In this document: positions 15,695 to 22,747 of the stretch, in pieces
Numbering within the stretch: the first letter of the stretch is position 1
How the letters are laid out: each line of letters opens with the position of its first letter
Origin: an uncultured Clostridia bacterium
GTDB lineage: Bacteria > Bacillota > Clostridia > Lachnospirales > Lachnospiraceae
DNA length: 30,847 nucleotides
Assembly: GCA_937895705.1 (NCBI GenBank)
Contig: CALBKM010000041.1
Span: 1 to 30,847, forward strand
Reading direction: 5' to 3'
Notes under the pieces: generated by a model
Database searches by the model: none
What the model was told of the DNA's origin: nothing
Seen by the model: only the letters and a program-made list of their open reading frames with translations
Translations under genes and position numbers: made by a program

Positions 15695-15733
15695 CACCAT
15701 CAGACGATAAGGAGATTGTTTGATGGTGTTTTT
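15695..15733 (+). terminator. Intrinsic terminator / attenuator upstream of the GNAT gene
   Basis: CACCATCA (15695-15702) pairs with TGATGGTG (15721-15728), followed by TTTTT (15729-15733). The 18-base loop can pair further (AC with GT). As it lies between promoter and acetyltransferase gene, it must be read through for that gene to be expressed from 15445. Nothing else is seen in the remainder of the gap to 15791 except the AAGGAGG of the next gene. Confidence 0.8.
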
Positions 15734-15791
15734 ATTGTTTATGTGAATTGGATAATATTCTTGTAAATTATATTTTAAGGAGGAAATAGGT

Positions 15792-16781
15792 ATGGAATTT
15801 TTTATGGCGAAGAAGCAGAATGCGGAACAGGTATATAATCTTGTTCAGAAAACGATTCGGGAGGTTTATCCCCAATATTATCTGAAAGAAATCGTGGATA
15901 TGTTTTGCGGGTTTCATAGTCGGGAAAATATATTAAATGATATTGAAGCCGGAAATACCTATATACTTTCCGAAAAAGAGGAAATTATCGGTACCGGAAC
16001 TAAGAACGAGAATCATATTACACGGGTATATGTGCTACCGGAATTTCAGAGGAAAGGTTACGGAACCTTTATTATGGGAGAGTTGGAAGGTAAGATTAAG
16101 GAAAAATATGACTATGCGGATATCGATGCTTCCTTGCCGGCATGCAGGCTGTATGCTGAGTTGGGATATCAAACGGTAGACCACGGAAGTTGGGAATGTA
16201 AAAACGGTGTGATACAGGTTTATGAAATTATGAAAAAACAGTTACGAAATCCTCAGGGAGTCGGTCTGAAGTTACGACCTTATAAGCCACAGGATGCAAA
16301 AACAATCATAAGCTGGATCAAGGATGAGCGGGCGCTACGGCTGTGGAGCTCCGACCGGTACGGGGCGTATCCGGTTACGGCAGAGGATATGAATTATAAG
16401 TATATGGAGTGTAACGGGGATTGTGAGGAACAGGATAATTTTTATCCGTTAACTGCGGTGTCGGAGGAAGGAATTGTCGGACATCTGATACTGAGATATA
16501 TGGATCCGGCACGGAAAACTCTTCGCATCGGATTTGTTATTGTAGATGACACCAAGAGGGGAAAAGGCTACGGAAAGCGCATGATACAGATGGCGACCAG
16601 GTATGCGTTTGAGATGTTACAGGCTGAAAAAGTGACGCTGGGAGTATTTGAGAATAATCCCTCTGCCTATTATTGTTACAAATCGGCCGGGTTTGAGGAG
16701 ATTGAGACTGGCTCGAAGTTTGTTTACGAATTTGCGGACGAACAGTGGACTTGTATTGAAATGGAGGTAAAGAAGATATGA
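15792..16781 (+). CDS. Tandem double-domain GNAT acetyltransferase
   Basis: The 329-aa protein has two GNAT folds. The first (about 5-150) has the acetyl-CoA loop VYVLPEFQRKGYGTFIMGEL and ACRLYAELGYQ. The second (about 155-329) has the RimJ/aminoglycoside-type start LKLRPYKPQDAKTIISWIKD, the loop FVIVDDTKRGKGYGKRMIQMA and NPSAYYCYKSAGFEE. Both acetyl-CoA loops look intact, so both halves may be active. The substrate is unknown; small molecules, antibiotics or protein N-termini are all possible. ATG 15792 has AAGGAGG at 15777-15783. Its stop overlaps the start of the methyltransferase gene by four bases (ATGA). Expression appears to depend on passing the terminator at 15695. Confidence 0.88.
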   Translation: MEFFMAKKQNAEQVYNLVQKTIREVYPQYYLKEIVDMFCGFHSRENILNDIEAGNTYILSEKEEIIGTGTKNENHITRVYVLPEFQRKGYGTFIMGELEGKIKEKYDYADIDASLPACRLYAELGYQTVDHGSWECKNGVIQVYEIMKKQLRNPQGVGLKLRPYKPQDAKTIISWIKDERALRLWSSDRYGAYPVTAEDMNYKYMECNGDCEEQDNFYPLTAVSEEGIVGHLILRYMDPARKTLRIGFVIVDDTKRGKGYGKRMIQMATRYAFEMLQAEKVTLGVFENNPSAYYCYKSAGFEEIETGSKFVYEFADEQWTCIEMEVKKI

Positions 16782-17632
16782 ATCATTTAGAAAACTACTA
16801 TGCAAATTACGACGAAGAGGGAAGACTTCTCAGCAAGCATGGACAGGTAGAGTACCGGACTACCATGAAGTATATTCATGAAATGCTGGAAGCAACGGAT
16901 GAGATATCAGGAATCACCGGTGTGACATTACAAAAAATGGAAACACCGGAGAAGGGATGTAAAAAGAAAAAAATTCTGGAAGTGGGCGCCGGTACAGGAC
17001 GTTACAGTATAGCATTGGCACAGGAAGGTTATGAAGTGGATTCGTTAGAGTACACGGAACATAATTTGGAAGTTATGAACGGAAAAATTGCCAAAGAAGG
17101 GTTGTCCAATATCCGAACCCATCACGGTACAGCATTGGATTTATCGAGATTTGCAGATGATAGCTTTGATATGACCCTTGTGCTGGGACCGATGTATCAC
17201 TTGTATACGAAGGAAGACAAGCGAAAGGCGATGGAGGAAGCAATCCGGGTGACCAAAAAAGGCGGTCATATCATGGTGGCATATTGCATGAATGAGGCCA
17301 CCATGATTCAGTATGTGTTCGGAAAAGGAAATTTGTGGAATTGCATCGAAAATTGCATGCTAACGGAGGAGTTTCATTGTCTTTCCGAGGAAAAGGATTT
17401 GTTCGAGCTTTCCCGGACGGAAGATATCGAGGCGTTAAACGGACAGTTCTCAAATATAAAGAGAGTAAAGCTTGTTGCTACGGACGGCGCCACTAATTAT
17501 ATGAGAGACTGTATTGATTCCATGGATGATGCCACCTTTGAACTGTGGATGAAGTATCATTTTACCGTTTGTGAGCGACAGGACTTAATCGGTGCCACCC
17601 ATCACAGCCTGGATATTTTGAAAAAGTTATAA
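16778..17632 (+). CDS. Class I SAM-dependent methyltransferase
   Basis: This 284-aa protein has the Rossmann-fold motif I ILEVGAGTGRYSIALAQEG (about residue 67), an acidic motif II region (VDSLEYTEHNLEVM), and motif IV region FDMTLVLGPMYHLYTKEDK, followed by EAIRVTKKGGHIMVAYC. The C-terminal part shows no RNA-specific domain, so a small-molecule substrate is plausible but unproven. It overlaps the double-GNAT gene by four bases and has GGAGG at 16763-16767, so the two are translated together and probably act on the same pathway. Confidence 0.88.
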   Translation: MNHLENYYANYDEEGRLLSKHGQVEYRTTMKYIHEMLEATDEISGITGVTLQKMETPEKGCKKKKILEVGAGTGRYSIALAQEGYEVDSLEYTEHNLEVMNGKIAKEGLSNIRTHHGTALDLSRFADDSFDMTLVLGPMYHLYTKEDKRKAMEEAIRVTKKGGHIMVAYCMNEATMIQYVFGKGNLWNCIENCMLTEEFHCLSEEKDLFELSRTEDIEALNGQFSNIKRVKLVATDGATNYMRDCIDSMDDATFELWMKYHFTVCERQDLIGATHHSLDILKKL

Positions 17633-17659
17633 CCGCTTAAAAAACTTTTTCCAAGGAAT

Positions 17660-17687
17660 TTGACTTTCTTTGTCCGAGTGGTATAAT
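17660..17687 (+). promoter_or_regulatory. SigmaA promoter of the EcsC-family gene
   Basis: TTGACT (17660-17665) and a perfect TATAAT (17682-17687) are 16 bases apart. The start site would be near 17694, which excludes the TTG at 17692 as the translation start. Confidence 0.75.
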
Positions 17688-17760
17688 TTAGTTGGAAGCC
17701 TGTCGGAACTGTTTGGGCGGCTGGCGGAAGAACGTGGGTAACCAAAAGGGAGGGGAAGAA

Positions 17761-18561
17761 ATGGTTTCAAAGAAAAGTCCGTTGGACATGGAATGGTGGC
17801 AGTTTCGTAAAAAAGAACAGAAGTTTCTAGCGGATAGAGAAGAGAAAAAGGACAGTATCTTAAACCGGTTTCTGGCGGAAAAGGTTCCGGAAAAGTTGCA
17901 AGGGACTTTAGATACTGCCTTTGCCAAGGCCTTCGGGGTGATTTTCGAAAAAGGAACGGGAGTCATAGAAAAGACCTATCGCAAGGAGGAATTGCAACAG
18001 AACTTCCGGATTAACGAATATGCAGACGAGGTGCGTCAGACGAGAAAGTCCTTAAAGGTTTTTGAAAAAAAAGCAGGAACTGCCGGAACGGTGAATACGC
18101 TGATATCCGGTGCGGCAGGAATCGGAATGGGAGCCTTCGGAGCGGGAATCCCGGATATTGCTTTGGTGGTCGGTTTTATTCTGCGAAGTATTTATGAGAT
18201 TGCTTTGGATTACGGATACGACTATGAATGCGAAGGAGAACGGCGGTTTATCTTGTTGTTGATTGAGGGGGCGGTATCCTACGGCACGGAGTTACGTGCA
18301 ATTGATGATGCGATAAATACATATATAGAAAACGGTGAGATGCCGGTGGACTACGAGGAAAAACGGCAGATTGAGCGGACCGCGGCGGGACTTTCCAAGG
18401 AACTGCTGTATATGAAGTTTTTGCAGGGTATTCCGATTGTGGGTGTCGTGGGCGGAGCCTATGATGTGGTGTATATGAAGAAGATTACGGAGTATGCGAA
18501 TTTAAAGTATAAGAGAAGGTTTTTACGGAAGAAGAAAAGGGAATGGGTAGGTAAGGGATGA
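17761..18561 (+). CDS. EcsC-family protein
   Basis: ATG 17761 follows GGGAGGGG (17748-17755) and gives 266 aa. The central glycine-rich stretch GAAGIGMGAFGAGIPDIALVVGFILRSIYEIALDYGYD is the family signature of EcsC. It could be membrane-associated. The N-terminus is highly charged and the C-terminus strongly basic. EcsC was named from the Bacillus ABC-transporter locus ecsABC, but its molecular role is unknown and no ABC genes are nearby here. The gene stands alone between its own promoter and that of the diguanylate cyclase gene. Confidence 0.82.
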   Translation: MVSKKSPLDMEWWQFRKKEQKFLADREEKKDSILNRFLAEKVPEKLQGTLDTAFAKAFGVIFEKGTGVIEKTYRKEELQQNFRINEYADEVRQTRKSLKVFEKKAGTAGTVNTLISGAAGIGMGAFGAGIPDIALVVGFILRSIYEIALDYGYDYECEGERRFILLLIEGAVSYGTELRAIDDAINTYIENGEMPVDYEEKRQIERTAAGLSKELLYMKFLQGIPIVGVVGGAYDVVYMKKITEYANLKYKRRFLRKKKREWVGKG

Positions 18562-18585
18562 CGGTTTAAAAAGGTGTATTCGAGA

Positions 18586-18614
18586 TAGACAGATTTTGGT
18601 GTTCGTGCTATAAT
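18586..18614 (+). promoter_or_regulatory. SigmaA promoter of the diguanylate cyclase-trmD unit
   Basis: TAGACA (18586-18591) and a perfect TATAAT (18609-18614) are 17 bases apart. No terminator is seen between the following gene and trmD, so this promoter may drive both. Confidence 0.75.
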
Positions 18615-18652
18615 AAAACAAACGATTAACGATATATTTTGGGGGGATTGTC

Positions 18653-19951
18653 ATGTACACGGAATTAATGGATGTTGCAGTACGCTGCATGTTGAAAAAT
18701 TCTTCGGATATGATTTTTGTAAAGGATGCGGATTTGGTATACCGGGCTGCCTCCGATTCCTTTGTTAAGATGGTTGGCAAGACTTCCGCAGAGGAAATTG
18801 TCGGACATACGGATGCCGAGATTTTTGCGGATCCTGAACTGGCGAAGCGCTATGAGGCGGATGACAGGAAGCTTTTGGCAGGCGGCAAGGATTTGCCTCG
18901 TTTTATCGAGCCGATTACGGATGAGGACGGCAGACCGAGATACGGGGCCACCTCTAAGTATATTTTAAGAAATGCCGCAGGAGAAATCGTAGGGCTGCTG
19001 GGTGTGACGGAGGATGTGACCATGGAGTATCGTGCCCGTCAACGTCACGAGCAGGTGTTCCGTTATCTGTTTGATTTACCGGAGGACACCTATGCGGTAA
19101 GCTATATTGATGTGGACGATTGGCGAGTGATTAAGCAGAGACGTCGCCGGATTGAGGAAGGCACGTTACAGGAATGCCGCACCGTGGAGGAGCTTTGTGC
19201 GTATGCGGTGGAGTCCATCAAAGACCCGGAGACGGAAGCGGCAGAGTTTTACCGCAACTTTACCGGGGAGAATCTGAAAAAGATTTACGAAAGCGGCAGA
19301 CGCAGACTTTCCTTTGAATACGAGCGCAGGATGACGGACGGCTCTTTCCGTTGGATTTACAACAAGGTGCATTTTTTGATTGATGCGGATAACAACCATT
19401 TGTGTGTGATGCTTTCCGCAAAGGATATCAGCGACAGCAAAGAGGAAGAAAAGAAGATAAAGGAAGCGGCAGAGCTGGACCTTATGACAAAGGTGTTTAA
19501 CAGAGAGACCGCAATGGACCATATCGAACGGATTCTTAAAGAAGAAGGAGACCGGGGACATTCCCTGTATATGCTTGATGTGGACAATTTTAAGGGATTA
19601 AATGATACACTGGGGCATCAGGCCGGAGACGATTTTTTGATCCGGTTGGCAGGAGAATTGAAAAAAGCGATCAGGGAGTCCGACATTATCGGTCGAATCG
19701 GCGGAGACGAATTTTTCATCTTTCTTCGGAATGTTTCGGATTCTGCGCAGGTGGAAGCTAAGGCGAAACAGTTTCTTTCCGTGATTTCCGAAGTGGCAAA
19801 GAACTATTTGCAGGTGCCGGTCAGCGGAAGTATCGGCATCGGACGTTATCCGGAGAACGGTCGGGATTTGGATTCGTTGTATGCCGAAGCGGATGCGGCT
19901 TTGTATGAGGCGAAGCATGCCGGAAAGAATTGTTACCGGGTGGCGAAATAA
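18653..19951 (+). CDS. PAS-GGDEF diguanylate cyclase
   Basis: The 432-aa soluble protein has an N-terminal PAS domain (about 10-130: NSSDMIFVKDADLVYRAASDSF through GLLGVTEDVT) and a second PAS-like segment (about 135-265, ending HLCVMLSAKDISDSK). A C-terminal GGDEF domain follows (about 275-432: LDLMTKVFNRETAMDHIE, MLDVDNFKGLNDTLGHQAGDDFL). The active site reads GGDEF intact, and RESD five residues before it fits the RxxD inhibitory site, so it should make c-di-GMP and be product-inhibited. There is no transmembrane segment, so the signal is probably cytoplasmic. Only 18 bases separate it from trmD. Confidence 0.93.
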   Translation: MYTELMDVAVRCMLKNSSDMIFVKDADLVYRAASDSFVKMVGKTSAEEIVGHTDAEIFADPELAKRYEADDRKLLAGGKDLPRFIEPITDEDGRPRYGATSKYILRNAAGEIVGLLGVTEDVTMEYRARQRHEQVFRYLFDLPEDTYAVSYIDVDDWRVIKQRRRRIEEGTLQECRTVEELCAYAVESIKDPETEAAEFYRNFTGENLKKIYESGRRRLSFEYERRMTDGSFRWIYNKVHFLIDADNNHLCVMLSAKDISDSKEEEKKIKEAAELDLMTKVFNRETAMDHIERILKEEGDRGHSLYMLDVDNFKGLNDTLGHQAGDDFLIRLAGELKKAIRESDIIGRIGGDEFFIFLRNVSDSAQVEAKAKQFLSVISEVAKNYLQVPVSGSIGIGRYPENGRDLDSLYAEADAALYEAKHAGKNCYRVAK

Positions 19952-19969
19952 ATCGAAAGAGGATTTGCT

Positions 19970-20737
19970 ATGAATTTTTATGTAATGACACTGTTCCCTG
20001 ACATGGTAGAGCAGGGCTTAAATACGAGTATTATCGGAAGGGCCACGGAAAAGGGTCTGCTGTCCATTCGGGCAGTGGATATCCGGGCCTTTTCTGAGGA
20101 CAAGCATAAGCGGGTGGACGATTATCCCTACGGCGGCGGAGCGGGCATGGTCATGGCGCCGGACCCGGTGGTAAAGACCTGTGCCTATGTGAAAAGTCTG
20201 ATTCCGGAGGAACGCAGGGAAAAGACAAAGGTGGTATACCTGACTCCTCAAGGGGAGACCTTTACCCAGAAAAAGGCGGAGGAATGGGCCAAGGAAGAGG
20301 ATTTGATTTTTTTGTGCGGTCATTACGAAGGAATCGACGAGAGAGCCCTTGAGATGGTGGTGACGGATCTGGTGTCTGCGGGCGACTACGTGCTGACCGG
20401 CGGAGAGCTTCCGGCCATGATGATGATAGATGCGGTATCCCGTCTGGTGCCGGGGGTGTTAAATAATGAAGCTTCGGCGGAGTTTGAAAGCTTTCAGGAT
20501 AATCTTTTGGAATATCCGCAATATACAAGGCCGGAGGAATACGAAGGCCGCAAGGTGCCGGAGGTGCTGTTGTCCGGCCACCACGCCAACATCGAAAAGT
20601 GGCGTCGGGAGAAGTCCATCGAGCGTACCCTGGCGGCCCGCCCGGATTTGCTGAAGGACGCCGTGCTGTCGAAAAAGGAGAAGCAATATTTGGAGAAGCT
20701 GCTGGCGGAGAACTGTGCAGAAAAGGGAGAAGAATGA
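19970..20737 (+). CDS. trmD: tRNA (guanine(37)-N1)-methyltransferase TrmD
   Basis: TrmD methylates G37 next to the anticodon, prevents frameshifting and is essential in most bacteria. The 255-aa SPOUT enzyme has MNFYVMTLFPDM at the N-terminus, YGGGAGMVMAPDPV, LCGHYEGIDERA and the knot motif SAGDYVLTGGELPAM. The C-terminal domain includes LLSGHHANIEKWRRE. It follows the diguanylate cyclase gene by 18 bases and its stop touches the start of the stalk-protein gene. Its usual neighbours rimM and rplS are each about 5 kb away, so it has moved into a different transcription unit. Confidence 0.97.
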   Translation: MNFYVMTLFPDMVEQGLNTSIIGRATEKGLLSIRAVDIRAFSEDKHKRVDDYPYGGGAGMVMAPDPVVKTCAYVKSLIPEERREKTKVVYLTPQGETFTQKKAEEWAKEEDLIFLCGHYEGIDERALEMVVTDLVSAGDYVLTGGELPAMMMIDAVSRLVPGVLNNEASAEFESFQDNLLEYPQYTRPEEYEGRKVPEVLLSGHHANIEKWRREKSIERTLAARPDLLKDAVLSKKEKQYLEKLLAENCAEKGEE

Positions 20738-21849
20738 TGAAAAGAGTTGTTTGTTGTATCTTTGTTTTGATTTCAATTGTACTTTCGCCATGTACTAAGG
20801 CGTTTGCAGTGGAAATCAGTGTTCCTGTAGAAACTCATAATGTCTTTGAAGAAGATATTTTCATGACTTACGAAGAATCATTGGAATTGTTCCGTTGGAA
20901 CGGTTCCAAATTTCTTCTCAAGGACAAATTTAAGCCTGTTAAGAGTAAACTTTTAAAAGAGCGTTTCTACGACAGACTTTACCGCATTGAAGGAGAAACA
21001 TACGAGTTTAAAGATTTGTACGGCACTGGTGAAACTTATACCTTGCCTGTATACACAATCGGAAAGATGTACTTCCCTATTGTTGGAAATGGTTCTATGT
21101 TTAATGAGTGGGACAATATTATTTCTAAAACTTTTGCTGAAGCAATAGCAGAAAACGAGAAAAATAATTACCATTCCATTACTCGCACAACTAAACTTGG
21201 TGCATCACCGGACTATATTATAATCTTATTTTGCAATTCGGAAACAAAGAAATACGACCCCAAAAAAGATATAGGAATTGCTATCAAAACGTATTATTGG
21301 TCGGAAGCATATCATGTCGAAGATTACACTTACCCTAGTGAGGATGAGTACTATGCAATGTATTCTAAAGGTACTTCAAAGCCAACGGCAACGCCAACTC
21401 CGAAACCGACAGTAACTCCGACTCCGGAACCGACGGCTACGCCAACTCCGGAACCGACGGCAACTCCGACTCCGGAACCGACGGCAATACCAACGCCGGA
21501 ACCGACGGCAACTCCGACGCCGGAACCGACAGCAACTCCGACGCCGGAACCGACAGCAACACCGACGCCGAAACCAACGGCCACCCCAACTCCGGAACCG
21601 ACAGCAACTCCGACGCCGGAACCGACAGCCACACCGACACCGGATGGGGCGGGAACCGACGGAACGGTACAGGATGGGGAAACACCGGGATCAAGCGATG
21701 CAACGCCGGAGGAAACGGAACCGGTTGACGGACCGGAGGTTACGACGCAGAAGGGACGGACGCTGCTGTATGTTCTGATTGCGACGGTGGTTGTTGTACT
21801 GGCCGGATGTGTGGCTGCTGTGATGTGTGTAAGGAAGAAGAAAAAATAG
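20737..21849 (+). CDS. Membrane-anchored surface protein with Thr-Pro repeat stalk (complete paralogue)
   Basis: ATG 20737 (or the adjoining 20734, which overlaps the trmD stop) gives about 370 aa. The AAGGGAG at 20723-20729 suits both. A signal peptide (hydrophobic CIFVLISIVL, cut probably after KAFA), an unrecognised domain (about 27-210), a regular PTATPTPE stalk (bases 21382-21642) and an acidic linker come first. A transmembrane helix (YVLIATVVVVLAGCVAAVMC) and a KKKK tail follow. The domain shares KERFYDRLYRIEGETYE and LPVYTIGK-YFP with the gene at the window start. The N-terminal coding part is visibly richer in A+T and uses other codons than its neighbours, a hint of transfer. Function unknown. 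Confidence 0.85.
   Translation: MKRVVCCIFVLISIVLSPCTKAFAVEISVPVETHNVFEEDIFMTYEESLELFRWNGSKFLLKDKFKPVKSKLLKERFYDRLYRIEGETYEFKDLYGTGETYTLPVYTIGKMYFPIVGNGSMFNEWDNIISKTFAEAIAENEKNNYHSITRTTKLGASPDYIIILFCNSETKKYDPKKDIGIAIKTYYWSEAYHVEDYTYPSEDEYYAMYSKGTSKPTATPTPKPTVTPTPEPTATPTPEPTATPTPEPTAIPTPEPTATPTPEPTATPTPEPTATPTPKPTATPTPEPTATPTPEPTATPTPDGAGTDGTVQDGETPGSSDATPEETEPVDGPEVTTQKGRTLLYVLIATVVVVLAGCVAAVMCVRKKKK
21382..21642 (+). repeat. 24-base tandem coding repeat (PTATPTPE), about 11 units
   Basis: Ten full units and one of seven codons encode PTATPTPE with rare changes (PTVTPTPE, PTAIPTPE, two PTATPTPK). The DNA units are nearly identical, so copy number is likely to vary between strains. The VGSGVG ORFs on the opposite strand are shadows. 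Confidence 0.95.
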
Positions 21850-21864
21850 AAAGGGAGAATTGAA

Positions 21865-22479
21865 TTGACAAATTTGCTGCAAAGAGACGGTTTGACAATT
21901 GAGTTATTGAGCCGTTTGTCATATAAATCAGAGTTAGGAATTAATCTAAAGAAAAATTTGCATTATTTTGATAAGGAAAGTCTTTTCGAGGAACTGATAA
22001 AGGTTAATTCGTGGTATGATGAGTGTGCTGAACTATATGATTTGGCAGTGGATTATAGGATAAAAAGTGTGCAATCTGCAATATTAAAATATTACAGATA
22101 TTTTCCGGATCACCAAACAAGAAAAGTTTTTGATGATTTATTGGGATTTCGATCTTTATGTGATAATTATGAGGATGTGTTGGCCTTAGGCGAAATCCCG
22201 GAATTAAGGATTGCAGATATGTCGAAAGGAAAAGCTAATGATGACGGATATCGGGGGATTCATGTATACTTTCAAGTAGATGGAAGTTTTTATCCGATAG
22301 AAATTCAGTATAATACATACTATGACAGGCAAATAAATAATTGGCTCCATAAGTATGTTTATAAAAAGAATTATGAGGATAACGTCGGTTTACGGTTGCG
22401 AAAATTATATGAATGTGCTAAGATTCAATCAGAACAAGATTTTAAGGAGGTGTTACAACATGTGTTATCTGATTGCTAA
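21865..22479 (+). CDS. RelA/SpoT-domain small alarmone synthetase, toxSAS candidate
   Basis: The 204-aa protein is a synthetase-only RelA/SpoT protein without a hydrolase, TGS or ACT domain. Recognisable sites are RIKSVQSAILKYYR (residues 65-78, the pyrophosphate-transfer helix), the Mg-binding DDLLGFRS (90-97), GYRGIH (128-133) and PIEIQYNT (144-151, with Glu146). All key residues seem kept. It should transfer pyrophosphate from ATP to a nucleotide, or to tRNA as some toxSAS do. TTG 21865 is the start, with AAGGGAG at 21851-21857. The gene is clearly richer in A+T than its surroundings. Its 3' end carries the ribosome binding site of a small overlapping gene, as in toxin-antitoxin pairs. Confidence 0.85.
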   Translation: MTNLLQRDGLTIELLSRLSYKSELGINLKKNLHYFDKESLFEELIKVNSWYDECAELYDLAVDYRIKSVQSAILKYYRYFPDHQTRKVFDDLLGFRSLCDNYEDVLALGEIPELRIADMSKGKANDDGYRGIHVYFQVDGSFYPIEIQYNTYYDRQINNWLHKYVYKKNYEDNVGLRLRKLYECAKIQSEQDFKEVLQHVLSDC

Positions 22480-22684
22480 AGATGTGGATAAAGTGGGTTG
22501 TGTTGCATTGAGAACAACACATGGGAAACATCTTTCTGATTTTAAGAGGCGGATTGAGAAGAAGGTTGGATATGAAAAGATTCAACTTGTAACCATAAGC
22601 AGACCGTCCGCTTACGGTGAATATGAACCGTATTTTTTTGTAGACACAATGGAAGCGTTTGAAGAAGCTGTTGTAAATATGTAA
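22460..22684 (+). CDS. Small 74-aa protein overlapping the alarmone synthetase, possible antitoxin
   Basis: ATG 22460 has AAGGAGGTG just upstream, inside the end of the synthetase gene, and the reading frames overlap by 20 bases. The longer frame from 22355 is not used. The 74-aa product (MCYLIAKDVDKVGCVAL at the start, then QLVTISRPSAYGEYEPYFFV) looks like the DUF6718-type small proteins of Clostridia, though I am not certain of the family name. It has no signal peptide or transmembrane helix. Size, overlap and order make it a candidate neutraliser of the synthetase. It could also be an unrelated passenger gene. A hairpin five bases after its stop ends the unit. Confidence 0.8.
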   Translation: MCYLIAKDVDKVGCVALRTTHGKHLSDFKRRIEKKVGYEKIQLVTISRPSAYGEYEPYFFVDTMEAFEEAVVNM

Positions 22685-22688
22685 TTTT

Positions 22689-22723
22689 AAGGACCGCAAA
22701 GAGAATTTTGTTTTGCGGTCCTT
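22689..22723 (+). terminator. Hairpin ending the alarmone synthetase unit
   Basis: Bases 22689-22700 pair perfectly with 22712-22723 (12 bp, 11-base loop containing TTTTG). The T-tract after the stem is short, so it may be leaky into dus. Confidence 0.65.
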
Positions 22724-22747
22724 CATAAAAGAAAGCGAAGTAGATAT

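Noticed and set aside
15480..15735. T-box riboswitch in the GNAT leader
   Set aside because: I see no T-box core sequence (the GGTGG-ACCGCG type) and no specifier-loop layout; a translated leader ORF explains it better.
21382..21642. Possible CRISPR-like array
   Set aside because: The 24-base units are contiguous with no spacers and stay in frame within a gene.
21351..21703. Gly-Val repeat ORFs on the minus strand
   Set aside because: They are the complement of the PTATPTPE coding repeat.
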